6,505 nucleotides of DNA from Eubacteriales Family XIII. Incertae Sedis bacterium (GTDB taxonomy: Bacteria > Bacillota > Clostridia > Peptostreptococcales > Anaerovoracaceae): assembly GCA_031257215.1 (NCBI GenBank), contig JAIRPC010000049.1, positions 1-6,505 on the forward strand. The letters are read 5' to 3'. Position numbers and translations under genes: made by a program. The notes beneath the pieces are model-generated. The model searched no databases, was not told the DNA's origin, and saw only the letters and a list, made by a program, of their open reading frames with translations. This document shows, piece by piece, positions 1 to 6,008 of this stretch. The number at the start of each line of letters is the position of its first letter. Positions within the stretch are counted from its first letter, which is position 1.

Positions 1-7
1 GCCTTGG

Positions 8-130
8 TTATGACCCAATTATATCAGAATATGCAGCCCCGATGCGCATTGATTTCTCAATCCCCGCCACTTTTTCAGAATCAACGCCCAGGGGGTTGCA
101 CTGACCCGGTAAATTGGCCTTTTTTTTCAC
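8..130 (-). CDS. Doubtful 40-aa small ORF after gltX
   Basis: A GTG-initiated frame opens inside the gltX stop region (GTGA, 4-nt overlap) and runs 40 codons to a TAA at positions 8-10. The predicted peptide begins with three lysines, contains one cysteine near residue 11, and ends in IIGS. I do not recognise it. It has no visible Shine-Dalgarno sequence, and a 40-codon open frame can arise by chance in a stretch this short. In its favour is the 4-nt overlap with the gene before it, the arrangement used by translationally coupled genes such as the frd genes in this window. If it is not coding, positions 1-126 hold only non-coding sequence downstream of gltX: an 8-base run of T (120-127 on the plus strand) and a small ATTGA/TCAAT inverted repeat (48-61). 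Confidence 0.2.
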   Translation of the reverse strand: MKKKANLPGQCNPLGVDSEKVAGIEKSMRIGAAYSDIIGS

Positions 131-1935
131 GCTGGAATTTTTGACAAATTCGCCATCCTTTCCCGCACCCTGACTTCGCCAAGTATCTGCTGTATTTCGT
201 AGAGGTCGGGCGACTCCGCCCTGCCCGTCAGGGCTATGCGCAAGACCGCGCTGACATCCCCGACATGACCCTTGTAGCGGTCAGGCTCCTTCTTGTAGTC
301 CTTCGGCTTCGCGGCGTAGCCAAGGTCCTCCGCAAGCTCCCTTATTTTTCCAAACCAGAGGTCGCGGTCGTCCGCGTGGTCGTAGCCCTGCAAATATCCT
401 TCTATTATATGCGCTATATCGCTGGATGGTACGCGCTCGGGGAGGTCCCCCGCCACCTCGAAGAAATCGTCGTAGAAATACGATATGAAGCCCCATATCT
501 GCTTCGCGTATGCCAGATCCTTGCGCGGCTTCGCGCCGCCGCGCCCTATGTCCAGTATCCGCGCGAGCATGGCCGGGTCGGCAGACATAGCCGCGTGTGC
601 CGCGCTGTTGTATTCGGACGCCCAGCCGAGCATGAAATCCGATAGCTCGGCGGCGGGAATCCGCACGAGGACATCCTTGCTGACGTCGCTCAGCTTGTCC
701 AGGTCGAACAGTATGCCCGACACGCCCATCTTCTCCGTGGTCATGTTGAAGTCCGCTATCGGCGCGTCAGGGTTTTCCGCGCGCCATTCCTCGAAATTCG
801 AGTTGATCACCGTGAGCAGGTATTCCAGTATCGCTTTCGGATGGTAGCCCTCAGCCCTGTAATATTCGAGCGACAGCTCTGGATCCTTGCGCTTGGAGAG
901 CTTGCGCTTCTTGCCGCCGTCCAGCTTCATCAGCACGGTCGAGTGGCAGTAGGTGGGCGGCTCGAAACCGAGCGCCCCGAACAGCGCTATATGTATCGGC
1001 AGCGACGGCATCCATTCCTCGCCGCGTATGACGTGCGTCGTGCGCATGAGGTGGTCGTCAACCACGTGCGCGAAATGGTAGGTCGGTATGCCGTCGGATT
1101 TCAGGACCACCACGTCCATCATGTTGCGCGGCATGGACAGCCTGCCCCTGATCCCGTCGTCTACATTTATATACGGCTCGGCATCCCCCGCCTCCGCCGC
1201 CAGCGCGTTCGCCGCGTCAGCGTTCAGCCGCAGCACATACGGCTCGCCGTTTTCGATGCGCTCCCGCGCGCCCTCCGGCGAAATGCCCCTGTACAGCGCG
1301 TAGCCGCCGTACACCCCTGGCATCTCCTTCGCCGCCTCCTGCCCCTCCCTCATGCGGGCTATCTCATCCTCGGTCAGGAAGCAGGGGTATGCCAGCCCTT
1401 TCAGGACGAGCTGCCGCGCATAGGCATGGTATATCTCCGTGCGCGCGGACTGGTAATAGGGGCCGTAAGCGCCGTTTTCGGTTATAATGCCTCCCGCGTC
1501 CAGCGGGTTCGCGCCTGGGGTGGTCGCGTCTGGGGTGGTCGCGTTCGCAAGAGCCGTGCCAGAGCCTTTTCCTCCCGCGTCCGCGAGCGCCACGCCCTCG
1601 TCAAAGCTCACGCCGAAATGCGCCAGCGAGGCTATCAGCGATTCGACAGCCCCCTCCACCTCGCGCTTGCTGTCCGTGTCCTCTATGCGCAGGAAGAAAA
1701 CGCCGCCAGTTTCATTCGAAAGCTTTTCGTTCATGAACGCCGTGTAGAGGTTGCCCAGATGGATGAACCCAGTCGGGCTGGGGCCAAGCCTTGTAACCGC
1801 GGCCCCCTCGGGCAAAGCCCTGGGTGGGTATTTCTTCTCAAAATAGGAAGGATCGCCCTGCCCCCCCGAAGCCCAAGACCCCGAAAACAACAACTCAGCC
1901 ATCAACTCATTCTTATTCTCTCTGACGCTCTCCAC
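127..1935 (-). CDS. gltX: Glutamate--tRNA ligase (class I)
   Basis: Charges tRNA with glutamate in the cytoplasm using ATP. The protein is 602 aa, longer than the usual 470-500 aa. The class I signatures are present. The HIGH-type motif is HLGN at residues 59-62, preceded by PSPTG (53-56 region). RIEDTD lies at 83-88. The KMSKS-type motif is KLSKR at 345-349. The region from about 380 onward is the helical anticodon-binding part. Residues 20-45 form an N-terminal extension ending in YPPRALPEG, as I recall for clostridial homologues. An alanine/threonine/glycine-rich insertion spans about residues 115-152, between the FGVSFDEG segment and the GPYYQS segment. The start is GTG, the most upstream standard start after the preceding gene's stop. 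GAAAGGA lies upstream but 14 nt away, so ATG at residue 12 remains possible. Ile codons are mostly ATA. Whether it also charges tRNA-Gln cannot be told. Confidence 0.97.
   Translation of the reverse strand: MESVRENKNELMAELLFSGSWASGGQGDPSYFEKKYPPRALPEGAAVTRLGPSPTGFIHLGNLYTAFMNEKLSNETGGVFFLRIEDTDSKREVEGAVESLIASLAHFGVSFDEGVALADAGGKGSGTALANATTPDATTPGANPLDAGGIITENGAYGPYYQSARTEIYHAYARQLVLKGLAYPCFLTEDEIARMREGQEAAKEMPGVYGGYALYRGISPEGARERIENGEPYVLRLNADAANALAAEAGDAEPYINVDDGIRGRLSMPRNMMDVVVLKSDGIPTYHFAHVVDDHLMRTTHVIRGEEWMPSLPIHIALFGALGFEPPTYCHSTVLMKLDGGKKRKLSKRKDPELSLEYYRAEGYHPKAILEYLLTVINSNFEEWRAENPDAPIADFNMTTEKMGVSGILFDLDKLSDVSKDVLVRIPAAELSDFMLGWASEYNSAAHAAMSADPAMLARILDIGRGGAKPRKDLAYAKQIWGFISYFYDDFFEVAGDLPERVPSSDIAHIIEGYLQGYDHADDRDLWFGKIRELAEDLGYAAKPKDYKKEPDRYKGHVGDVSAVLRIALTGRAESPDLYEIQQILGEVRVRERMANLSKIPA
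1515..1544. repeat. 15-bp perfect tandem duplication inside gltX
   Basis: CTGGGGTGGTCGCGT occurs twice head to tail with no mismatch (1515-1529 and 1530-1544). It is a multiple of three, so the reading frame is kept, and on the minus strand it adds a second copy of a five-residue Asp-Ala-Thr-Thr-Pro-like unit within the low-complexity insertion of the synthetase. Slipped-strand duplication is the simplest explanation. Confidence 0.9.
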
Positions 1936-1949
1936 TGTGGTTATATTAT

Positions 1950-1955
1950 TCCTTT
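1950..1955 (-). promoter_or_regulatory. Possible ribosome binding site for gltX
   Basis: AAAGGA on the minus strand, 14 nt before the GTG start. The purine core is good but the spacing is longer than the usual 5-10 nt. No standard start codon lies closer to it in frame, so it leaves the gltX start somewhat uncertain. Confidence 0.45.
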
Positions 1956-1971
1956 CAATTAATATGCAGAT

Positions 1972-3102
1972 CTATATGCCGAGCAACGACTTGTACGCGC
2001 GCACCCCGAACGGCAGCACGCCCTCGTCGAAGTCGTAGCGCGGGCTGTGCAGCTGTGCCTGTGTCCCCGTTCCTAGGTGGAAGAACAGCCCGGGCAGCCT
2101 GCGCTGATACCATGCGAAATCCTCGGCGGGCATGAGCGGCTCGTCCGTGTCTATGAAATCGAAGCCAGCCTTGGACAGGATGCGCTTCGCGTCCGCAAAC
2201 AGCGGGTGCGGGTTGATGACCGCCGGGTACGGGTCGGAGTTGCTGAAATCGAACCGCGCCCCGTTCTTCGCGCAGATGTCGTCGGCTATCTCCTCCATGC
2301 GCCTGCGGAGGAATCGGCGAACGTCCTCGCTGTAAACCCTAAGCGTGCCCTCGATATGCGCCCGGTCCGCGACCACGTTGTTCGCTTCGCCGCAGTTCAT
2401 CATGCCGAAGCGCAGGAGCCTGCGCGTTTCGGGCGATACCTCGTTTTTTTCCATCTTGTAGACCGCGCCGATGAACTGGCATGCCGTTTCGAGCGCGTCG
2501 ATGCCCTTCTTGTACTGGGCGATATGCGACGATTTCCCGTGGACGTCGATATACAGCACCATAGTGGACGCCATGAAATCCCCGTCGCGGCAGATGACGC
2601 TGCCCAAGGGGTAGCCTGGCCAGAGGTGCAGCCCGTATATCCTCTCCGCGCGACAACGCTCGAAGATGCCCGACTCCGCAAGCTCCTTCGCGCCGCCCGT
2701 GGTTTCCTCCGCGCCCTGGAACACGAGCAGGACATTCCTGTCAAGCTCGCCAAGGTGCGCGGCCACCTCGGACGCGAACCCAAGCATAATGCTCATATGC
2801 CCGTCATGCCCGCAGGCGTGCATCGCGCCCTCATGCCCCGAACGGTATTCCACGTCGTTCTCTTCAAGGATAGGGAGCGCGTCCATGTCCGTGCGGAACG
2901 CGATAGACGGCGCGTCGGCGGCCGCCCTGCCGCCCCTGAAAAACGCGAAAAAGCCGACCTCGCCAGCGGGGATGATCTCGCAGGGCAAGGCGCTCAGGCA
3001 TTCGGTCAGATACCCGACGGTTTTGGGCAGGCAGCGGTCAAGCTCCGGTATGCGGTGCAGGTCGCGCCTGAATTTTGTAAGCTGTGTCTGTGAATCAATC
3101 AT
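1972..3102 (-). CDS. M20-family metal-dependent amidohydrolase/deacetylase
   Basis: A 376-aa zinc-type amidohydrolase of the M20D group, which includes N-acetyl-diaminopimelate deacetylases, hippurate hydrolases and other N-acyl-amino-acid hydrolases. It would hydrolyse an amide bond on an acylated amino acid in the cytoplasm; no signal peptide is seen. Visible motifs are RRDLHRIPE (12-20), RTDMDALPI (70-78), the metal-binding HACGHDGH (95-102, ligands C97 and H99), AEE (131-133, general base E132 and ligand E133), H159 in GLHLWP, and H352 in LHSPRYDFDE near the end. The dimerisation domain lies roughly between residues 175 and 290. Length matches B. subtilis YkuR/DapL-type enzymes (about 374 aa), so lysine/peptidoglycan precursor deacetylation is one candidate, but substrate cannot be fixed from motifs. 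The usual QPAEE reads QGAEE here. The ATG start lacks a Shine-Dalgarno sequence. It lies 36 bp before gltX and could be co-transcribed with it. Confidence 0.93.
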   Translation of the reverse strand: MIDSQTQLTKFRRDLHRIPELDRCLPKTVGYLTECLSALPCEIIPAGEVGFFAFFRGGRAAADAPSIAFRTDMDALPILEENDVEYRSGHEGAMHACGHDGHMSIMLGFASEVAAHLGELDRNVLLVFQGAEETTGGAKELAESGIFERCRAERIYGLHLWPGYPLGSVICRDGDFMASTMVLYIDVHGKSSHIAQYKKGIDALETACQFIGAVYKMEKNEVSPETRRLLRFGMMNCGEANNVVADRAHIEGTLRVYSEDVRRFLRRRMEEIADDICAKNGARFDFSNSDPYPAVINPHPLFADAKRILSKAGFDFIDTDEPLMPAEDFAWYQRRLPGLFFHLGTGTQAQLHSPRYDFDEGVLPFGVRAYKSLLGI

Positions 3103-3112
3103 GGTGATTATT

Positions 3113-3118
3113 ATTATA
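3113..3118 (-). promoter_or_regulatory. Candidate -10 box upstream of the M20 gene
   Basis: A perfect TATAAT on the minus strand within an AT-rich patch (3103-3123), ending 10 nt before the ATG of the amidohydrolase gene. Transcription would begin only a few bases before the ATG, giving a nearly leaderless mRNA, which fits the absence of a Shine-Dalgarno sequence. No convincing -35 box is visible at 16-18 bp spacing, so this rests on the -10 alone. Confidence 0.35.
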
Positions 3119-3144
3119 TATCAACTGTGCGTTTCTTGCACGAG

Positions 3145-3184
3145 ATGGGCCTTGCGCGGCACCGCGTTGTGCCACCGCGCCCAT
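3145..3184 (-). other. Imperfect hairpin in the frdB-M20 spacer
   Basis: An outer stem ATGGGC/GCCCAT (3145-3150 with 3179-3184) encloses an inner 7-bp stem (3156-3162 with 3169-3175) and a 6-nt loop. One inner pair is a G-U only in minus-strand RNA and a C-A mismatch in plus-strand RNA, so the fold is better in the transcript of the flanking genes. It sits 42 bp after the frdB stop. No T-run follows on the minus strand, so it is not a classical intrinsic terminator. It could be a terminator without U-tract, an mRNA 3'-end stabiliser, or a leader element of the next gene. Confidence 0.5.
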
Positions 3185-3225
3185 TGCCGCACAAAGCCAA
3201 ATCCATTACTGGCCGCCGCCCTGCC

Positions 3226-3927
3226 CTATCTCCCCCAAACCGCCGCGGCATTGGAGCGAACCATCAATTCCTCCACGGGCAAGCCTATGGGGCATATATC
3301 ATGGCATGACAGCGACCGTCCGCAACCCTCGAAATAGCGTTTTCGGTAAGCGGCGGCAACCTCGCCCAGATGCTTGCTTTGATGGCTTTGGTCAAAGACG
3401 CGAAACCCGCTTATCGCCGCGACCGCTCCCGCAAAATCCCCGCCAGGAGAGAAGTTCGGGCAGACTTCAAGGCAACAGCCGCACATCAGGCATTTCGCGG
3501 ACTGATAGCGCAGTTCGTGCGTCCAATCGCTCATATGCGCTTCGCCGTCTAGCCAGAGGTTAAGCGTTTTAAGGTTATTGAACACAATGCCCCTGTCAAC
3601 AACAAGGTCGCGCACGAGAGGGAATTTGGAGAGAGGCTCGATCGTGGCCGCGCCGTCTTTCAAATCCCTCAGGAACGTGTTGCAGGCAAGCCGGGGAAGC
3701 CCGTTTATCCGCATTGCGCAGGCCCCGCATTTCCGCACAAGGCAGCCGCACTCCCACGCGACCGGATCCGCGCCGCTCCCGTCGGCATCAATGAGGGGCA
3801 CACGCCTGTTCATCTCATTCAAAACGGCGGCGACAGACATATCGGCATTGCCGTCACACAAAAAGCTTTGCCAATAACTTTCGCTCTCGGCATTTTCCTG
3901 ACGCTTTATCTTCACCGTGAACGCCAT
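3226..3927 (-). CDS. frdB: Fumarate reductase/succinate dehydrogenase iron-sulfur subunit
   Basis: A 233-aa subunit that carries electrons between the membrane cytochrome b and the flavoprotein through three iron-sulfur clusters. The N-terminal ferredoxin-like domain (about 1-115) has the [2Fe-2S] ligands C62, C67, C70 and C82, with an additional cysteine at C60. The C-terminal domain has C146, C149, C152 and C156P, followed by C202, C208 and C212P. By homology C146, C149, C152 and C212 hold [4Fe-4S], and C156, C202 and C208 hold [3Fe-4S]. The CGCCLEVCPN segment is like Bacillus SdhB. RDLVVDRG (107-113) is also family-typical. ATG starts 3 nt after the flavoprotein stop, with GGAAGGG (3937-3943) as a well-placed ribosome binding site, so the two are coupled. 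The length is close to E. coli FrdB (244 aa). Direction of the reaction is inferred from the flavoprotein. Confidence 0.93.
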   Translation of the reverse strand: MAFTVKIKRQENAESESYWQSFLCDGNADMSVAAVLNEMNRRVPLIDADGSGADPVAWECGCLVRKCGACAMRINGLPRLACNTFLRDLKDGAATIEPLSKFPLVRDLVVDRGIVFNNLKTLNLWLDGEAHMSDWTHELRYQSAKCLMCGCCLEVCPNFSPGGDFAGAVAAISGFRVFDQSHQSKHLGEVAAAYRKRYFEGCGRSLSCHDICPIGLPVEELMVRSNAAAVWGR

Positions 3928-3930
3928 CCG

Positions 3931-5472
3931 TCACCGCCCTTCCTGAATTTTTTCAAAGCTGACCGTTATCCGCGAACCATCGAACCTCGCCACAGTGGCC
4001 CGCAAAAACCGATCGTCGTCGCGCTCCGGGAAATCAGAGCGAAAATGCCCTCCGCGGCTTTCCTCTCGCCGCACCGCGCTCATAAGCACTGCCCTGCCGA
4101 GCAAAGGCAGATTTCCCGGCATGCCTTCCAGCTCGGCAAGCCCCGCAACGAGCGTTTCCCTGTCGCGAACAATGCCGAGGGAGCTTTGCATAACGCTGTT
4201 CAGCTTGTTTAGAGCTTCCTGTGGCGCAGCCGCTCCCGGCAATGCGGGCATCGTTGTTTTCGCGCTGTCCGAGAGTTCATCCATAGCGGAATTTGCCGCT
4301 ATCGCGCCGCCGTATATCGCGCCGAGAAGCGAGTTGCCGCCAAGCCTGTTCGCGCCATGGTACTGGCAACAGCATTCCCCCGCCGCATAGAGTCCTGGAA
4401 AAACGGTTCTGTGCCGCCCATCCACCTGTATGCCCCCCATGAAATAATGTATCCCGGGCGAAATAGGCAAAGGCTCTTTTTGCGGGTCGATGCGCAGGTA
4501 TGCAATGCAGTCGTCAATAATGCCAGAAAGCTTTTTCTTCATAACCTCGGATGGGATTTCCCGCATGTCCAAAAACACCTGGGCGCTTTTGCCATGCTCC
4601 CACACCTCGCGGGAAACTATATCGCGCGGCATAAGATTCCCAAATTCGGGATATTTTTCTTCCATGAAATACCACGGCTTGCCACCGCGCATAACAAACA
4701 GCCGCCCTCCCTCGCCACGCGCCGCTTCGCTGATGAGAAAGCGTTTGCCGCCATGCTCCGCTGTTGTCGGGTGGTATTGTATGAATTCGGCGTTTGCTAT
4801 CGGAACGCCGAGCCTGAATAACTCCGCCGCCGCTGCCCCCGTATTCAGGAGCGAGCCTGTCGTGTTGCCGAACAGGCCATGCATGCCGCCTGTGGCGACG
4901 ATCACCGCACCGCCGTCCAACGGCACAAGCTCGCCCGTATAACAGTCTCGCACTGCACACCCACAACAAACCGAATCGCGGAGCAACAGCGTCATAAACG
5001 CGTGATGGCTGTAACGCTCCACAAGCCCCTTCGCTTCGTATTTGCGAACCTCGTCAATCATTGCGGCCATTATCTGTTTGCCCGTGTCGCTTTGGGCGAA
5101 GGCGGTTCTTTTCTTGCGCTGGCCGCCGAAATTCCGTAGGTCAATATCATCGAAGCCAGACATATTGAACTGAACGCCCAGTGAGAGCAGGCGGCGCACG
5201 ATATCAGGCGCGGCTTCCACAAGGCCTCTGACGGCGTTAGGGGCGGCTAACCCGCAGGCGGCGGCAATCGTGTCGGCGAAATGCTGTTCAGTGCTGTCGC
5301 CCTCCCCCTTGGTGTTGAGCGCCGCGTTGATCCCGCCCTCTGCCATAACCGACTGCGCCCGCTCCGACGGCAATTCGGACACCAATTTTGCCTTTATCCC
5401 ATTTTCCGCGGCGGCCAGTGCAGCGGACAATCCCGCAAGCCCCGCCCCGACAATGACAATCGGCCTGCTCAT
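3931..5472 (-). CDS. frdA: Fumarate reductase-type flavoprotein subunit with a non-covalent FAD signature
   Basis: The 513-aa catalytic subunit interconverts fumarate and succinate at FAD on the cytoplasmic face. Numbered from the ATG chosen here: dinucleotide-binding GAGLAG at 9-14, AEGG at 44-47, ATGG at 193-196, substrate-binding H234 (QYHPT), SEAARGEGG at 248-256, catalytic proton-shuttle R283 (PRDIVSRE), H342 (HYFMGG) and R376 (HGANRLGGNS). The C-terminus keeps the ESRGGHFRSDFP segment. It is shorter than E. coli FrdA (about 600 aa). The histidine that binds FAD covalently in E. coli (RSHTVAAEGG) is glutamine, Q40 (RAQSVMAEGG). L-aspartate oxidase also lacks this histidine, but HYFMGG, the R283 context and the frdC/frdB neighbours favour fumarate reductase. 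I prefer ATG 5472, which overlaps the frdC stop as ATGA and has GGGTGG 8 nt upstream, over GTG 5484, which has no ribosome binding site. Confidence 0.92.
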   Translation of the reverse strand: MSRPIVIVGAGLAGLSAALAAAENGIKAKLVSELPSERAQSVMAEGGINAALNTKGEGDSTEQHFADTIAAACGLAAPNAVRGLVEAAPDIVRRLLSLGVQFNMSGFDDIDLRNFGGQRKKRTAFAQSDTGKQIMAAMIDEVRKYEAKGLVERYSHHAFMTLLLRDSVCCGCAVRDCYTGELVPLDGGAVIVATGGMHGLFGNTTGSLLNTGAAAAELFRLGVPIANAEFIQYHPTTAEHGGKRFLISEAARGEGGRLFVMRGGKPWYFMEEKYPEFGNLMPRDIVSREVWEHGKSAQVFLDMREIPSEVMKKKLSGIIDDCIAYLRIDPQKEPLPISPGIHYFMGGIQVDGRHRTVFPGLYAAGECCCQYHGANRLGGNSLLGAIYGGAIAANSAMDELSDSAKTTMPALPGAAAPQEALNKLNSVMQSSLGIVRDRETLVAGLAELEGMPGNLPLLGRAVLMSAVRREESRGGHFRSDFPERDDDRFLRATVARFDGSRITVSFEKIQEGR

Positions 5473-6008
5473 AGATACTGCCACCCAATATAATAAAACA
5501 CGGTCGCCCCGGCGAAAAACAACAGGAGCACCGACAAAACCAGAAAAATGTCAACCCGCCGCTCCTTGAACGCAACAATGCCAAGCGACACGAGAAGCGG
5601 GCGTATATTGACGAATATATGCGCAAACAGCGCGGCAATCAGCAGAAGCTGGGTTATCAGCCGCACTGTCGTGAATTCAAAAAGTATATACTGGCCATCA
5701 ACCACGCTCCCGAACAGCCCTATATGACAAAACGCGAGCAACAGGATAGCCAGCCCGCTTGCGCGGCGCGCCCAGAACAGCCTGTTCTGGCGCATATACG
5801 CCTTGCCGCCTTTGCCGCCGGCGCGTATTGTCCGAACCGTGAAAATGGCGCCGATAACGGTATGGACACAAACCAATGCCATGCCGAACCACGCCATAAC
5901 CTTGCCCGCGCCGCTGCCCACGCCGACAAGCATGAAGCTCCCCATAAGGCCGTGCAGAATGAATATAACCACGATCAACACGGAAATGATGCTGTTCAGC
6001 TTCCTCAA
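5469..6008 (-). CDS. frdC: Fumarate reductase cytochrome b subunit, di-heme type
   Basis: A 179-aa integral membrane protein that anchors the flavoprotein and iron-sulfur subunits and links them to the quinone pool. Five hydrophobic helices are visible at about 6-29, 36-61, 81-101, 113-144 and 152-178. Helices 1-4 each carry one histidine: H19, H49, H95 and H130. That is the arrangement expected for two b hemes, as in B. subtilis SdhC and Wolinella FrdC. Other notable residues are RRASG at 81-85 and NIRP at 134-137. It is a little shorter than B. subtilis SdhC (202 aa). The start is TTG, whose bases overlap the preceding gene's stop as TTGA; a GGAG ribosome binding site lies exactly 8 nt upstream, which supports TTG. 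Its own stop overlaps the frdA start. The gene order C-A-B is the Bacillus order. Sequence identity in this family is low, so the assignment leans on topology, histidines and context. Confidence 0.88.
   Translation of the reverse strand: MRKLNSIISVLIVVIFILHGLMGSFMLVGVGSGAGKVMAWFGMALVCVHTVIGAIFTVRTIRAGGKGGKAYMRQNRLFWARRASGLAILLLAFCHIGLFGSVVDGQYILFEFTTVRLITQLLLIAALFAHIFVNIRPLLVSLGIVAFKERRVDIFLVLSVLLLFFAGATVFYYIGWQYL
5481..5486 (-). promoter_or_regulatory. Ribosome binding site deciding the frdA start
   Basis: GGGTGG on the minus strand, 8 nt before ATG at 5472. The upstream alternative GTG at 5484 lies inside this element and has only AT-rich sequence before it, so the ATG is the more likely start. 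Confidence 0.6.

Noticed and set aside
18..23. TATAAT on the minus strand as a promoter for a gene beyond the window
   Set aside because: No -35 box at a suitable distance, and no downstream gene is visible to support it.
90..127. T-run at 120-127 as a plus-strand intrinsic terminator
   Set aside because: Only a 4-bp stem (GGGT/ACCC) lies nearby, there is no plus-strand gene in the window for it to end, and on the minus strand it is an A-run.
841..1962. 373-codon open frame on the plus strand opposite gltX
   Set aside because: It is antisense to a well-supported gene, its product is Arg/His/Val-rich with no recognisable domain, and such frames are expected opposite GC-rich genes.
2077..3093. 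338-codon open frame on the plus strand opposite the M20 gene
   Set aside because: It mirrors the M20 coding sequence almost exactly and has an Arg/Val-rich composition with no domain; it is a codon-bias shadow.
3103..3225. Short minus-strand frames of about 30 codons in the spacer
   Set aside because: They lack a convincing ribosome binding site, run through the hairpin, and have Arg/Ala/Gly-rich products that reflect base composition.
3931..5484. L-aspartate oxidase (NadB) as the identity of the flavoprotein
   Set aside because: The missing covalent histidine and length fit NadB, but the HYFMGG motif, the catalytic Arg context and the direct coupling to cytochrome b and iron-sulfur genes fit fumarate reductase better, and nadA/nadC are not present in this window.
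5473..5484. GTG at 5484 as the frdA start
   Set aside because: It gives a 16-nt overlap with frdC and has no ribosome binding site, while ATG at 5472 has a well-spaced GGGTGG and an ATGA overlap.
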